Shown in pieces: positions 1-8,816 of a DNA stretch of 30,816 nt. Within the stretch, counting starts at the first letter, position 1; each line of letters opens with the position of its first letter. Origin of the DNA: an uncultured Lachnospiraceae bacterium (GTDB lineage Bacteria; Bacillota; Clostridia; Lachnospirales; Lachnospiraceae); contig CADCOL010000223.1 of NCBI GenBank assembly GCA_902803015.1, positions 1 to 30,816 of the forward strand, given 5' to 3'. Made by a program: the position numbers and the translations under genes. The notes beneath the pieces were generated by a model, which saw nothing but the letters and a program-made list of their open reading frames with translations, did not search any database and had not been told where the DNA came from.

Positions 1-72
1 AAACATTTGCCTATGATCCGGGGTAAGACCAAAGGCGTCCGGGTCTGAATAAGAAACAGGGAGGATAATAAA
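1..72 (+). other. Short upstream region before rplQ
   Basis: The first 72 bases precede rplQ. In most Firmicutes the gene here is rpoA, so its 3' end would be expected. One frame is open from base 1 to a TGA at 46-48 and another to a TAA at 24-26. Neither tail resembles an RpoA C-terminus I recognise, so I do not call a gene fragment. A purine-rich ribosome binding site (GGGAGG, about 59-64) serves rplQ. Confidence 0.4.
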
Positions 73-609
73 ATGGCAAAGTACAGAAAATTAGGCAGAA
101 CATCCAGCCAGAGAAAAGCACTTCTTCGTAACCAGATTACTGCACTTCTTTACAGAGGCAGAATCATTACGACCGAAGCAAAGGCAAAGGAAATCCGCAG
201 CGGTGCTGAAGCACTGATCACTCTTGCAAAGAAAGAAAGAGACAATTTCGAAACCGTTACCGTAACCGCTAAGGTTGCTCGTAAAGACAAAGACGGCAAG
301 AGAGTTAAAGAAGTAAAAGACGGCAAGAAAGTTACCGTTTACGATGAAGTTAAGAAAGAAATCAAGAAGGATCTTCCTTCCAGACTTCATGCAAGACGTC
401 AGATGCTTAAGGTATTAAATCCTGTAGTGGAAGTTCCCGATACTCAGGCAGGCAAGAAGCGCAATACCAAGAAGGTAGATATGTGCGAAAAGCTTTTCAA
501 CGATATCGCACCGAAGTATGCTGAGCGTAACGGTGGTTACACAAGAATCGTTAAAGTTGGTCCCCGTAAGGGTGACGGCGCTATGATGGTAGTAATTGAG
601 CTGGTATAA
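73..609 (+). CDS. rplQ: Large ribosomal subunit protein bL17, long form
   Basis: Ribosomal protein L17, a component of the 50S subunit near the peptide exit region. Both ends match the family closely: the N-terminus ([20 protein letters not shown]), the LHARRQ motif at residues 105-110, and the C-terminal [17 protein letters not shown] block ending in IELV. At 178 residues it is about 50 longer than the usual 113-130. The extra length is a Lys/Val/Asp-rich insertion at roughly residues 55-103, between the LAKK and LHARRQ segments. The ATG is preceded by GGGAGG at good spacing. It is followed by a strong terminator, so it probably ends the large ribosomal operon here. I recall long L17 forms in Lachnospiraceae relatives but cannot verify that here. 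Confidence 0.97.
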   Translation: MAKYRKLGRTSSQRKALLRNQITALLYRGRIITTEAKAKEIRSGAEALITLAKKERDNFETVTVTAKVARKDKDGKRVKEVKDGKKVTVYDEVKKEIKKDLPSRLHARRQMLKVLNPVVEVPDTQAGKKRNTKKVDMCEKLFNDIAPKYAERNGGYTRIVKVGPRKGDGAMMVVIELV

Positions 610-690
610 TCCTTCGATTACTGTGATTTTTACCAAAAGAAAAAGTCACCATTCGTCATATTGCATAGTTTCATAAAAAGTATTAAAAAA

Positions 691-743
691 ATACTCCTAT
701 TTTCGAGAAAAATAGATTATAATCGAGAATAGGAGTTTTTTTA
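691..743 (+). terminator. Rho-independent terminator after rplQ
   Basis: A 14-bp stem with one mismatch is formed by 693-706 and 723-736. It is followed by a run of T residues (736-742). This is the expected end of the ribosomal protein operon. Confidence 0.85.
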
Positions 744-797
744 TTGCTTAAAAATAGAAATACTTTTCAAACCAAATAAAAAAGGGGAGGTTTTCAA

Positions 798-1844
798 ATG
801 AATTTTGAAGAGTTGGTTGCTTATGCAAAAGAGAGAAATTGCTCCGATATTCATATTACCGTCGGAACAAACGTAGCAATCAGACGTTACGGAACACTGG
901 AGATTCTGGATCCCGCGCCTACGGCCGAAGAGTCCAGAAACATGATTTTCTCCGTATTGGAACAGGATGAGGTCGATGAGGTTTTATCCGGAAAGGATAT
1001 CGACGTCGGCGTTATGCTTCGTGATGAGACCCGTATTCGTGTAAACGTTTATCATCAGAGAAACAATATCGCAGCCAGCATCCGTATTCTGAATCAGTAC
1101 ATTCCTACCTTCGAGGAATTGGGACTTCCTCCCGTAATCGAAGATATTGCACAGAAGCCCCGCGGACTTGTGCTTGTAACCGGTCCTACCGGTTCCGGTA
1201 AGTCCACAACTCTGGCTTCCATGGTAGAGTACATTAACAACAAGTATCCCTGCCACATCATGACCATCGAGGATCCTATCGAGTACGTATATCCTCATAA
1301 GAAGGCCATGATTCATCAGCGTGAAGTAGGTCGTGACGTAGAGAGCTTCCATACCGCTCTTCGTTCCGTACTTCGTGAAGACCCGGATATCATTCTCGTA
1401 GGAGAAATGAGAGACTACGAGACCATTTCCGCAGCGATTACCGCAGCTGAGACCGGTCACCTGGTTCTCTCCACCCTGCATACCACTTCCGCGGCTCAGA
1501 CCGTAGAACGTATCATCGATGCCTGCCCGGCAGACGCTCAGGAGCAGATTCGTGCTCAGTTCGTTAACGTTATCCAGGCAGTATTCTCCCAGCAGCTTCT
1601 TCCTCTGGCAGACGGCCAGGGCCGTGTAGTTGCTACCGAGACCATGATTGCAAACTACGCAATCAAGAACCTGATTGCAGAGCAGAAGACCAATCAGATC
1701 AACTCCGCAATCCAGTCCGGTCGTGCACAGGGTATGAAGACCATGAACGACGACCTTGCATCTTTGGTAAGAAGAGGACTCATCGAAAGATCCGATGCTT
1801 TGGCAGTATCTCCCGATCCCGTATCTCTTTCCAAGGCACTGTAA
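798..1844 (+). CDS. pilT: PilT-type twitching motility ATPase (secretion ATPase family)
   Basis: Cytoplasmic hexameric ATPase of the type II/IV secretion superfamily; PilT members power retraction of type IV pili. At 348 residues it has PilT length and order: an N-terminal domain (1-115), Walker A GPTGSGKST at 129-137, the Asp box TIEDPIEY at 156-163, Walker B with DPDIILVGEMRD at 195-206 and the His box GHLVLSTLHT at 220-229. AIKNLI at 288-293 matches the PilT hallmark (AIRNLI in well-studied members), which separates it from PilB or GspE. There is a strong ribosome binding site (GGGGAGG, 784-790) seven bases before the ATG. The gene is isolated between two terminators and no other pilus assembly gene is visible, so the pilus partner genes must be elsewhere if the function is retained. 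Confidence 0.92.
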   Translation: MNFEELVAYAKERNCSDIHITVGTNVAIRRYGTLEILDPAPTAEESRNMIFSVLEQDEVDEVLSGKDIDVGVMLRDETRIRVNVYHQRNNIAASIRILNQYIPTFEELGLPPVIEDIAQKPRGLVLVTGPTGSGKSTTLASMVEYINNKYPCHIMTIEDPIEYVYPHKKAMIHQREVGRDVESFHTALRSVLREDPDIILVGEMRDYETISAAITAAETGHLVLSTLHTTSAAQTVERIIDACPADAQEQIRAQFVNVIQAVFSQQLLPLADGQGRVVATETMIANYAIKNLIAEQKTNQINSAIQSGRAQGMKTMNDDLASLVRRGLIERSDALAVSPDPVSLSKAL

Positions 1845-1870
1845 TTACAAATTTAAAAAGAAAAATGATA

Positions 1871-1903
1871 AAAGGCTTCCGAGGATATTCGGAAGCCTTT
1901 TTA
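1871..1903 (+). terminator. Rho-independent terminator after pilT
   Basis: A perfect 12-bp stem (1871-1882 with 1889-1900) has a 6-nt loop and a short T tract. It separates pilT from the traX-ecf operon. Confidence 0.88.
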
Positions 1904-1932
1904 CGTGCAGGCCCGCCGACGGCATGATTCCG

Positions 1933-1961
1933 TTGAAATAATGCGGGTTTGGGAGTATGAT
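1933..1961 (+). promoter_or_regulatory. Predicted sigma-A promoter of the traX-ecf-truA operon
   Basis: TTGAAA (1933-1938) and TATGAT (1956-1961) are separated by 17 bp. They lie between the pilT terminator and the traX start, where a promoter is needed. The match to the vegetative consensus is good; activity is inferred. Confidence 0.68.
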
Positions 1962-2024
1962 AAAATAGATTGCATGTGGGCTTAAGAAAGCCGGAAGCGG
2001 AATCCGTGCAGTCCGGGGAGATGC

Positions 2025-2804
2025 ATGAAGGGAATTGACCGATATACAATTAAATGGGTGGCGATGATATCGATGTTAATCGATCATCTCGGTTATGCGC
2101 TGATTCATCAGACAAATACGTTTACCACGGTAATCGGCACCATCTGCTATGCCATCGGCCGCCTTGCGTTTCCGCTTTTTGTATATCTTTTGGTGGACGG
2201 ATTTATCCGCACCAGATCCAAGGAAAGATTCTTCCTGCGGCTTTTGATTTTTGCCCTGATATCGGAAGTGCCGTATGATCTGGCACAAACCGGCAGAATC
2301 TTAAACATCGGTTCGCAGAATGTCATGTGGACACTGATGCTGGGATTTGCATTTATGTGGTTTGCCGATTTGGTACTCGATAAGGACTTCTTTCTGAATG
2401 TAAAATGGATCGGCATCGTTATGATGATACTTTTGGGCGTTATCGTAACGTTTACCGCAATTACGTTGCATACCGATTACGGCGCATACGGAGTTACGGC
2501 AATCATCATACAGTACCTTTTTGTGAGATTGTCTAAGAAACTGCCGGATGTTTGGGGAATCCGTACGGATTTGTTCGGGTTTATGCTGGTGATTATCCTG
2601 CTGGTTTATATGAAGAGTGGCGAGATTTTTGCGGCTCCGGCGGTACTTTTAATCTGGAATTATTACAGGAAGGCAGTAAAGAAGATGCCGAAACTGATTG
2701 GCTATGCATTTTACCCGGCGCATCTTTTGGTAATCGGATTGATTTCGATCGCGCTGAATCATGTGACGGGAGGACTGGTCGGCGAGCCTTTTGCATGGAT
2801 GTAA
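2025..2804 (+). CDS. TraX family membrane protein
   Basis: A polytopic inner-membrane protein of 259 residues resembling the TraX family. The founding member is the F-plasmid TraX that N-acetylates F pilin; many chromosomal homologues in Firmicutes have no assigned substrate. The N-terminal pattern ([15 protein letters not shown], about residues 9-23) is the family hallmark. It is followed by hydrophobic segments spread to the C-terminus and a conserved-looking region with an Arg-rich loop ([14 protein letters not shown]). The ATG at 2025 follows GGGGAG (2015-2020). The gene lies four bases before ecfA1, so it is probably cotranscribed with the ECF transporter genes. Acyl transfer to a surface or pilus component is a family-level guess only; the neighbouring pilT makes it tempting but does not prove it. 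Confidence 0.85.
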   Translation: MKGIDRYTIKWVAMISMLIDHLGYALIHQTNTFTTVIGTICYAIGRLAFPLFVYLLVDGFIRTRSKERFFLRLLIFALISEVPYDLAQTGRILNIGSQNVMWTLMLGFAFMWFADLVLDKDFFLNVKWIGIVMMILLGVIVTFTAITLHTDYGAYGVTAIIIQYLFVRLSKKLPDVWGIRTDLFGFMLVIILLVYMKSGEIFAAPAVLLIWNYYRKAVKKMPKLIGYAFYPAHLLVIGLISIALNHVTGGLVGEPFAWM

Positions 2805-2808
2805 CAGG

Positions 2809-3669
2809 ATGGATAAGTTTATTGAGATCGATAAAATAGCATATGACTACAACCGCCTCGACGAAGAAGGAAATGTCGAGGGTGTGAATCGTGCGCTCGA
2901 CGGCGTAAGCATTGATGCAAAGCGTGGAGAGTTTATTACGATTCTCGGCGCTAACGGCTCCGGAAAGTCGACGCTGGCGAAGCACATCAATGCACTTTTG
3001 TTCCCGGCGGAAGGTACGGTTACGGTTGACGGCAACAATACGGCGGATGAAGAGAAGCTTTTGGAAATCCGTCAGTGTGCGGGAATGATTTTCCAGAATC
3101 CCGATAACCAGATTATCGGAACAATTGTGGAAGAAGATGTCGCATTCGGTCCCGAGAACATGGGCGTGGAATCGAAGGAAATCCGTGAACGCGTTGATGA
3201 AAGCTTAAAGGCGGTCGGGATGTACGATTACAGGGAGTCCTCTCCGAATAAACTTTCCGGCGGACAAAAGCAGAGGGTATCCATTGCAGGTGTTCTGGCG
3301 ATGCACCCGAAATGCATCATTATGGATGAACCCACGGCGATGCTCGATCCGCAGGGACGCAGGGAAGTCATTCGTGCCGCAAGGGCTTTAAATGACGTGG
3401 AAGGCATCACGATCATTCTGATTACGCATTACATGGAAGAAGCCATCTATTCGGACCGGATTTATGTGATGGATGCGGGGCGCGTTGTGATGGAAGGAAC
3501 GCCGAAGGAGATTTTCTCCAAAACGGAAGAGCTGAAGTCGCATAAACTGACCATTCCGCAGGTAACCGCGGTTGCGGTGGCACTCAAGGAAGCGGGCCTG
3601 AACCTGCCCGACGGAATCTTAAGCCGCAAGGAGCTCGTAGCGGAACTTGCGAGACTAAAAAAAGAATAA
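2809..3669 (+). CDS. ecfA1: ECF transporter energy-coupling ATPase EcfA1
   Basis: One of two ATPases of the shared (group II) energy-coupling factor module, which drives vitamin and metal uptake through exchangeable S components. The 286-residue protein has Walker [10 protein letters not shown] at 47-55, signature LSGGQ at 149-153, and Walker B ending with D173-E174, followed by [10 protein letters not shown]. An in-frame TTG at 2791 would extend the protein by six residues and overlap traX. I prefer the ATG at 2809, whose product starts in the usual EcfA1 way and which lies four bases after the traX stop. The upstream ribosome binding site is weak, which suggests translational coupling to traX. 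It is followed by ecfA2 and ecfT. No S-component gene is in the window, as expected for the shared module. Confidence 0.95.
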   Translation: MDKFIEIDKIAYDYNRLDEEGNVEGVNRALDGVSIDAKRGEFITILGANGSGKSTLAKHINALLFPAEGTVTVDGNNTADEEKLLEIRQCAGMIFQNPDNQIIGTIVEEDVAFGPENMGVESKEIRERVDESLKAVGMYDYRESSPNKLSGGQKQRVSIAGVLAMHPKCIIMDEPTAMLDPQGRREVIRAARALNDVEGITIILITHYMEEAIYSDRIYVMDAGRVVMEGTPKEIFSKTEELKSHKLTIPQVTAVAVALKEAGLNLPDGILSRKELVAELARLKKE

Positions 3670-3679
3670 AATCAAAGAT

Positions 3680-4525
3680 ATGGATATTGAAGTAAGAAAC
3701 CTCACATATGAATACGATTCGGGGACGCCGCAGGCGGTGCGTGCGGTTGACGACGTGTCGTTGACGATTCCCGGTGGGCAGTTCGTGGGCATCGTCGGCC
3801 ACACCGGCAGCGGAAAAAGCACGCTCGTGCAACTGATTGACGGCCTTTTGAAACCGACAGCGGGAAGTGTGTACCTTGACGGCGAGGATATTGCATCGCG
3901 TAAATTTGACCGCAAGCATATGCGCTCGCTCATCGGCATAGTTTTTCAGTACCCCGAGTACCAGCTTTTTGAGACCACCATTTTAAAGGATGTCTGCTTT
4001 GGACCGCTTAATATGGGACTTAAGCAGGAAGAGGCTGTAAATGCCGCAACGGATGCGCTGTTGAGACTCGGTATTCCGAGGGAGTCCTTCGGAGCCTCTC
4101 CTTTTGAAATCTCCGGTGGACAGAAAAGACGCGTGGCAATTGCGGGTGTTCTTGCCATGAATCCGAAGATTCTGATTCTCGATGAGCCGACGGCAGGTCT
4201 GGACCCCGGCGGAAGGGAAGAAGTGCTGGGACTTCTAAAGAGTTTAAACGAAAGCGGACTGACCATCATTCTGGTTTCCCACAGCATGGAAGATGTGGCA
4301 AAATATGTGGACCGGATTCTGGTCATGAATGAAGGAAAGATTTTTATGGACGGCAACGGAAAAGAAGTCTTTTCCCATGTGGAGCAGCTTGAGGAAATCG
4401 GACTTGCGGCTCCGGAGGTCGCATATCTTATGAAGGCCGTTCATGATGCGGGGATTCCCGTGGCGACGAATATCACCACGGCGGAAGAAGCCTGCGGGGA
4501 AATTCTCAGGGCTTTGAAAAATTGA
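3680..4525 (+). CDS. ecfA2: ECF transporter energy-coupling ATPase EcfA2
   Basis: Second ATPase of the ECF energy module, forming the heterodimer with EcfA1. In its 281 residues it shows Walker A GHTGSGKST at 40-48, signature SGGQ at 145-148, Walker B D168-E169 followed by PTAGLDPGGR, and the His switch in VSHSMEDV. All ATPase residues are intact. It starts ten bases after ecfA1 and is followed by ecfT. The ribosome binding site is poor, again consistent with coupled translation in a compact operon. Confidence 0.96.
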   Translation: MDIEVRNLTYEYDSGTPQAVRAVDDVSLTIPGGQFVGIVGHTGSGKSTLVQLIDGLLKPTAGSVYLDGEDIASRKFDRKHMRSLIGIVFQYPEYQLFETTILKDVCFGPLNMGLKQEEAVNAATDALLRLGIPRESFGASPFEISGGQKRRVAIAGVLAMNPKILILDEPTAGLDPGGREEVLGLLKSLNESGLTIILVSHSMEDVAKYVDRILVMNEGKIFMDGNGKEVFSHVEQLEEIGLAAPEVAYLMKAVHDAGIPVATNITTAEEACGEILRALKN

Positions 4526-4544
4526 TACGATAAGGCAAAGTTTC

Positions 4545-5420
4545 ATGTTAAAAGATATCACACTGGGACAGTATTACAGAGCGGATTCCGTAATCCACAG
4601 GCTGGATCCGAGGACGAAAATCGTCGGAACGCTCGTCTACATGATTTCCCTGTTTCTTTTTAACAATTTAATATGTTATGTATTTGCGGCCGTATTCCTG
4701 ACCTTTGTGGTGGGATTATCCAAAATTCCGCCGAAATTCATGTTTCGCGGAATGCGCTCCGTGTTGTTTTTGCTGGTATTCACGGTAATCTATAACATCT
4801 TTTTAAGCACGGGAACCGTGATTGTGAAATTCTGGGTGTTTACGATTACCTATGAGGGAATTCAGCAGGCAGTCTGCATGCTGATACGCCTTTTCCTGCT
4901 GATCGTGGGTTCATCGCTTATGACGCTGACCACGACCCCGAACCAGCTGACGGACGGTTTGGAAAGCCTCTTTAAGCCGCTTAAAATCTTTAAGGTGCCG
5001 GTACACGAGATGGCAATGATGATGTCGATTGCGCTTCGTTTTATCCCGATTCTCATGGAGGAAACGGACCGCATTATGAAGGCACAGATTGCAAGAGGCG
5101 CGGATTTGGAGAACCGAAACATTTTTATCCGTGTCAAAAGTCTGATTCCGATTCTGGTACCGCTTTTTGTCTCGGCTTTCCGAAGAGCAGGCGATCTGGC
5201 GCTTGCAATGGAGGCCAGATGCTACCACGGCGGTGAAGGCAGAACCCGAATGAAAGCCATGAGCTTCTCTGCGGGAGATATCGTGGCCTGGGTGATTCTG
5301 GCAGGATATATTTTTGCGGTGGTATTTCTGGGTGTTACTTTTAAGACTTTTCCGGAGTTTCTGGTACTGGAGATGAAGGCCGGACTGGAATATCTGATTC
5401 CTACTCTGAGCGCACGGTAA
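4545..5420 (+). CDS. ecfT: ECF transporter transmembrane component EcfT
   Basis: The membrane T component that couples the EcfA1/A2 ATPases to S components. The 291-residue protein begins with the family pattern (ITLGQYYRADSVIHRLDPRTK) and has several hydrophobic segments. It carries the two short Ala-Arg coupling motifs that contact the ATPases: ARG at 183-185 and ARC at 224-226, the second with Cys in place of the usual small residue. It stands directly after the two ATPase genes and before truA, the classical Firmicutes order. Confidence 0.96.
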   Translation: MLKDITLGQYYRADSVIHRLDPRTKIVGTLVYMISLFLFNNLICYVFAAVFLTFVVGLSKIPPKFMFRGMRSVLFLLVFTVIYNIFLSTGTVIVKFWVFTITYEGIQQAVCMLIRLFLLIVGSSLMTLTTTPNQLTDGLESLFKPLKIFKVPVHEMAMMMSIALRFIPILMEETDRIMKAQIARGADLENRNIFIRVKSLIPILVPLFVSAFRRAGDLALAMEARCYHGGEGRTRMKAMSFSAGDIVAWVILAGYIFAVVFLGVTFKTFPEFLVLEMKAGLEYLIPTLSAR

Positions 5421-5443
5421 AACGAAAACGGATATTAAAAAAT

Positions 5444-6202
5444 ATGAGAAGAATACTGATTAAAGTTGCATATGACGGGACCGATTTTCACGGCTGGCAA
5501 TTGCAGCCGGGGGTTCGGACGGTGGAAAGCGAGTTAAACGCCGCCATAAAGGCACTGACCGGGGAAGAAATTGCGGTAACCGGTGCAAGCCGTACGGATG
5601 CCGGTGTGCATTCCATGGGCAATGTGGCGGTTTTCGATACGGAATCGACCATTCCGGCGGACCGTTTCTGTCCCGCACTCAACACCTATCTTCCGGAGGA
5701 TGTAAAGGTTACGGAGTCTTTCGAAGTAAAACCGGACTTCCATCCGAGAAAAGTGAATTGCAGGAAAACCTATGAGTACCGGATTCTTTGTTCGAGGGTT
5801 CCCGATCCATTGCGGCGAAGAAATACCTGGCAGATTCCGTATGCACTGGATGTGGGAAAAATGCAGGAGGCTGCAAAGTACTTAATCGGGGAACATGATT
5901 TTGCATCGTTTTGCTGCGTGCGGACGCAGGCCGAGAGTACGGTCCGGACCGTCTTCGATATTGAAGTAACGGGTAAAGACAATACGGCTGCGTCGAAGGA
6001 GATTACCATCCGTGTTACGGGCAACGGATTCCTTTACAACATGGTCCGTATCATTGCGGGTACCCTGGTTGAAGTCGGAGCCGGAAAGAAAGAGCCCGAA
6101 TGGGTAAAGGAAGCGCTTGAAAAAGCGGACCGGACCGAGGGAGGACCCACGGCACCGCCGCAGGGACTGGTTCTGAAGGAAATTATTTACGAGGAGAAGT
6201 AA
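5444..6202 (+). CDS. truA: tRNA pseudouridine(38-40) synthase TruA
   Basis: Converts uridines 38-40 in the anticodon arm of tRNAs to pseudouridine. At 252 residues it is of family length, with the catalytic aspartate D52 in the motif SRTDAGVHSMGN and the conserved N-terminal block IKVAYDGTDFHGWQ. The later block GNGFLYNMVRIIAGTLVEVG is also typical. It follows ecfT by 23 bp in the standard order. In most relatives rplM comes next; here a symporter gene intervenes. Confidence 0.97.
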   Translation: MRRILIKVAYDGTDFHGWQLQPGVRTVESELNAAIKALTGEEIAVTGASRTDAGVHSMGNVAVFDTESTIPADRFCPALNTYLPEDVKVTESFEVKPDFHPRKVNCRKTYEYRILCSRVPDPLRRRNTWQIPYALDVGKMQEAAKYLIGEHDFASFCCVRTQAESTVRTVFDIEVTGKDNTAASKEITIRVTGNGFLYNMVRIIAGTLVEVGAGKKEPEWVKEALEKADRTEGGPTAPPQGLVLKEIIYEEK

Positions 6203-6206
6203 GCAA

Positions 6207-7766
6207 ATGGAACAGTGGGAACAGTTTATTCAGACAATAACGGACGTTAATGAGAAGATTAACGGTTTTATATGGGTTAAAATCGGCCTCTGGCTTTTAA
6301 TCGGCACCGGCGTGATTATGACATGCCTGACCGGATTCTTCCAGGTTACGCATATCGGCCTTTGGATGAAGAAAACCATCGGCGGAGTTTTCAAAAAAAG
6401 CTCGCACAACAAGGGCGAGAAAGCCAGCGTTTCGCAGTTTCAGGCCCTTTGTACGGCTCTTGCCGCGACAATCGGTACCGGTAATATTGCCGGTGTGGCA
6501 GCAGCCATTGTTATCGGAGGACCCGGAGCGGTCTTTTGGATGTGGGTTGCAGCATTCTTCGGAATGATGACCAATTTTTCGGAAAATATCCTGGGTATTT
6601 ATTTCCGTCGCAAGAATAAAGACGGCGAATGGTCCGGCGGTGCCATGTACTATCTGCAGGACGGTCTCGGCGGCAAAGACAAGCCGAAGTGGCTGAGGGT
6701 ATCCGGCAGGGTTCTTGCGATTATTTTCTCCATCTGCGCGACGCTTGCCGCATTCGGTATCGGTAACATGGGACAGGTGAATAAAATCACACTGAATGTG
6801 GAGTCGGCATTCTTTTCCACCGTTGAGTTAAAACCGCTTTTCGGTGTTATTCCTCTGATTCCCCTGATAATCGGCGTATTTATTATGATTGCGGGTGCGG
6901 TCATTATCATCGGCGGTGTAAAAAGAATTGCAGCCTTTGCGGAAAAAGTTGTTCCGGCCATGGCACTTTTGTACATTCTGGGTGCGTTGGCAATCATTAT
7001 TACCAATTACCACACTCTGGTGCCCGCATTTTTATCCATCTTTAAATTCGCTTTCGGTATGAAAGCAGTTGCGGGCGGAACTGCGGGATATCTATTTAAA
7101 CTTGCCGTTGTACAGGGATGCAAGCGCGGTGTTTTCTCTAACGAAGCAGGCTTAGGTTCCTCCGTAATGGTACATTCCAATTCCGATGTTAAGGAGCCGA
7201 TTAAGCAGGGCCTTTGGGGAATCTTTGAAGTATTTGCGGATACTTTCGTGGTCTGCTCCATGACGGCCATGGTGGTACTGACTTCCGGATTTATCAATTT
7301 AAACACCGGTGAGTTCATTGTTACGGAAGGCGTAAGTGATGCGAATCTGGTGGCGAAGGCATTCGGTAATGTTTTCGGGCCGGTCGGAGAGTGGTTCATC
7401 GCCATTGCGATTTTCCTCTTTGCATTTACTACGGTACTCGGCTGGTCTCACTACGGCTGCAAGGCAGTGGAATATCTGATTAACGAAAAAGCCGTGATTT
7501 TTTTCCGGATTTTCTTTGTTGCATTTATGCTGGTCGGGGCGATTTCCGGATCTTCCCTTGCATGGGATATCTCCGATACCTTTAACGGAATGATGATGAT
7601 CCCGAACTTAATCGGTGTGCTGGCATTATCGCCGCTTGTATTTAAACTGACACGCAACTATGTGGACCGAAAACTGAAAGGAAAAACGGATATCGAGCCG
7701 ATGCTCTCCTTTGATCCCGAGATTCAGAAGGAACATGCCGAAAAAGTCGCAGAAGGTGCGGAATAA
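6207..7766 (+). CDS. Sodium:alanine (AGCS family) amino acid symporter
   Basis: Membrane carrier of the alanine or glycine:cation symporter family (AGCS), which takes up small neutral amino acids with Na+ or H+. The 519-residue protein has about ten or more hydrophobic segments. It contains the hallmark blocks ATIGTGNIAGVAAAIVIGGPG, about residues 88-108, and GVFSNEAGLGSS. The ATG lies four bases after the truA stop, and the ribosome binding site (GAGGAGAAG) is inside the end of truA, so it belongs to the same operon. Substrate specificity cannot be read from the sequence. No clear terminator follows; the rplM promoter begins about 15 bp downstream. Confidence 0.94.
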   Translation: MEQWEQFIQTITDVNEKINGFIWVKIGLWLLIGTGVIMTCLTGFFQVTHIGLWMKKTIGGVFKKSSHNKGEKASVSQFQALCTALAATIGTGNIAGVAAAIVIGGPGAVFWMWVAAFFGMMTNFSENILGIYFRRKNKDGEWSGGAMYYLQDGLGGKDKPKWLRVSGRVLAIIFSICATLAAFGIGNMGQVNKITLNVESAFFSTVELKPLFGVIPLIPLIIGVFIMIAGAVIIIGGVKRIAAFAEKVVPAMALLYILGALAIIITNYHTLVPAFLSIFKFAFGMKAVAGGTAGYLFKLAVVQGCKRGVFSNEAGLGSSVMVHSNSDVKEPIKQGLWGIFEVFADTFVVCSMTAMVVLTSGFINLNTGEFIVTEGVSDANLVAKAFGNVFGPVGEWFIAIAIFLFAFTTVLGWSHYGCKAVEYLINEKAVIFFRIFFVAFMLVGAISGSSLAWDISDTFNGMMMIPNLIGVLALSPLVFKLTRNYVDRKLKGKTDIEPMLSFDPEIQKEHAEKVAEGAE

Positions 7767-7781
7767 TTAGGAAAAATAGGA

Positions 7782-7810
7782 TTGACAGGTTACAAATCCT
7801 GTAATATACT
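7782..7810 (+). promoter_or_regulatory. Predicted strong sigma-A promoter of rplM-rpsI
   Basis: A perfect -35 TTGACA (7782-7787) and TATACT (7805-7810) are 17 bp apart. This is the closest consensus match in the window, as expected for a ribosomal protein operon. A short inverted repeat (ACAGG at 7785-7789 with CCTGT at 7798-7802) lies within the promoter spacer. Confidence 0.85.
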
Positions 7811-7816
7811 ATTATC

Positions 7817-7924
7817 TGCGCGACCGTTGGATGGAGAACGGTTTCGCGTGTGTGTAGTCAGGATTTCAAATAGTAGGGCGGCCCGGACATCCGCGTTATG
7901 AAAGGAATCGAAACACGTTAATTT
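7817..7924 (+). promoter_or_regulatory. Structured rplM leader, candidate L13 autoregulatory RNA
   Basis: The predicted transcript has an untranslated leader of about 120 nt. It contains a clear hairpin: CGCGA-CCGTT (7819-7828) pairs with AACGG (7837-7841) and TCGCG (7844-7848), with an 8-nt loop and a two-base bulge. L13 leaders that bind their own protein are known from Bacillus and Clostridia, and the position fits. I see the structure and position, but I cannot confirm family membership without a covariance model search. Confidence 0.5.
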
Positions 7925-7939
7925 TTGGAGGTTGAAGAA

Positions 7940-8368
7940 ATGAAATCTTATATGGCAAATCCTGCTACCATTGAGAGAAAATGGTATGTAGTTGATGCAG
8001 AAGGACAGACCCTCGGTCGTCTCGCATCCGAAGTTGCAAAAGTATTAAGAGGAAAGAACAAACCCGAGTTCACCCCTCATGAAGATACCGGCGATTATGT
8101 AATCGTAATCAATGCTGAGAAGATCAAAGTAACCGGAAAGAAGTTAGATCAGAAGACTTACTTCTCCCACTCCGATTACGTAGGCGGAAGCAAGGAGATT
8201 ACCTTAAAGGAACAGCTTGCAAAGCATCCGGAAGAAGTAATCGAACATGCCGTAAAGGGAATGCTTCCCAAGGGACCTTTAGGAAACCAGATGTACAAGA
8301 AGTTATTCGTTTACGCAGGACCTGAGCACAAGCAGATTGCACAGAAACCTGAAGTATTGACATTCTAA
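7940..8368 (+). CDS. rplM: Large ribosomal subunit protein uL13
   Basis: Ribosomal protein L13, an early-assembling 50S protein. The 142-residue product has the standard length and blocks: [18 protein letters not shown] near the N-terminus, [12 protein letters not shown] in the middle, and [17 protein letters not shown] towards the end. An in-frame TTG at 7925 would add five residues but overlaps the ribosome binding site GGAGG (7927-7931). That site is ideally spaced from the ATG at 7940, so I take the ATG. It is followed by rpsI, the universal partner. Confidence 0.98.
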   Translation: MKSYMANPATIERKWYVVDAEGQTLGRLASEVAKVLRGKNKPEFTPHEDTGDYVIVINAEKIKVTGKKLDQKTYFSHSDYVGGSKEITLKEQLAKHPEEVIEHAVKGMLPKGPLGNQMYKKLFVYAGPEHKQIAQKPEVLTF

Positions 8369-8400
8369 GCCCAAAGGACCAGTAAGGAGGAAACAGACAA

Positions 8401-8802
8401 ATGGCAAAGAAAGCAGCAGAAGTGTTCTACGGAACAGGCAGAAGAAAATCATCAATTGCCAGAGTTTTTGTAAAACCCGGCAAAGGAAATATTACCATCA
8501 ACAAGAGAAGCCTTGACGACTACTTTGGACTTGAAACCTTAAAGGTAGTTGTTCGTCAGCCCCTTGTAGCAGTTGAAGGTCTTGAGAAGTACGACATCAA
8601 CGTAACCGTTAAGGGCGGCGGAACCACCGGTCAGGCAGGCGCAATCCGTCACGGTATTGCAAGAGCTCTCTGCAAAGCAGACGAAGAGTTCAGACCTGTA
8701 CTTAAGAAAGCAGGTTTCTTAACCAGAGATCCTCGTATGAAGGAAAGAAAGAAGTATGGTTTGAAGGCAGCACGTCGTGCACCTCAGTTCTCCAAGAGAT
8801 AA
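8401..8802 (+). CDS. rpsI: Small ribosomal subunit protein uS9
   Basis: Ribosomal protein S9 of the 30S head; its C-terminal tail contacts P-site tRNA. The 133-residue protein shows the family blocks [33 protein letters not shown] and the C-terminal [18 protein letters not shown]. The terminal SKR is the conserved tRNA-contacting end. A perfect AAGGAGG (8384-8390) precedes the ATG. A strong terminator follows. Confidence 0.98.
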   Translation: MAKKAAEVFYGTGRRKSSIARVFVKPGKGNITINKRSLDDYFGLETLKVVVRQPLVAVEGLEKYDINVTVKGGGTTGQAGAIRHGIARALCKADEEFRPVLKKAGFLTRDPRMKERKKYGLKAARRAPQFSKR

Positions 8803-8816
8803 TATTTTGGAATACG

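Noticed and set aside
623..649. Hairpin just after rplQ
   Set aside because: A 9-bp stem is possible but no T tract follows; the better terminator is at 691-743.
718..723. Perfect TATAAT in the loop of the rplQ terminator as a pilT promoter
   Set aside because: No acceptable -35 sequence lies 16-18 bp upstream and the region is AT-rich, so a chance match is likely. No pilT promoter could be assigned.
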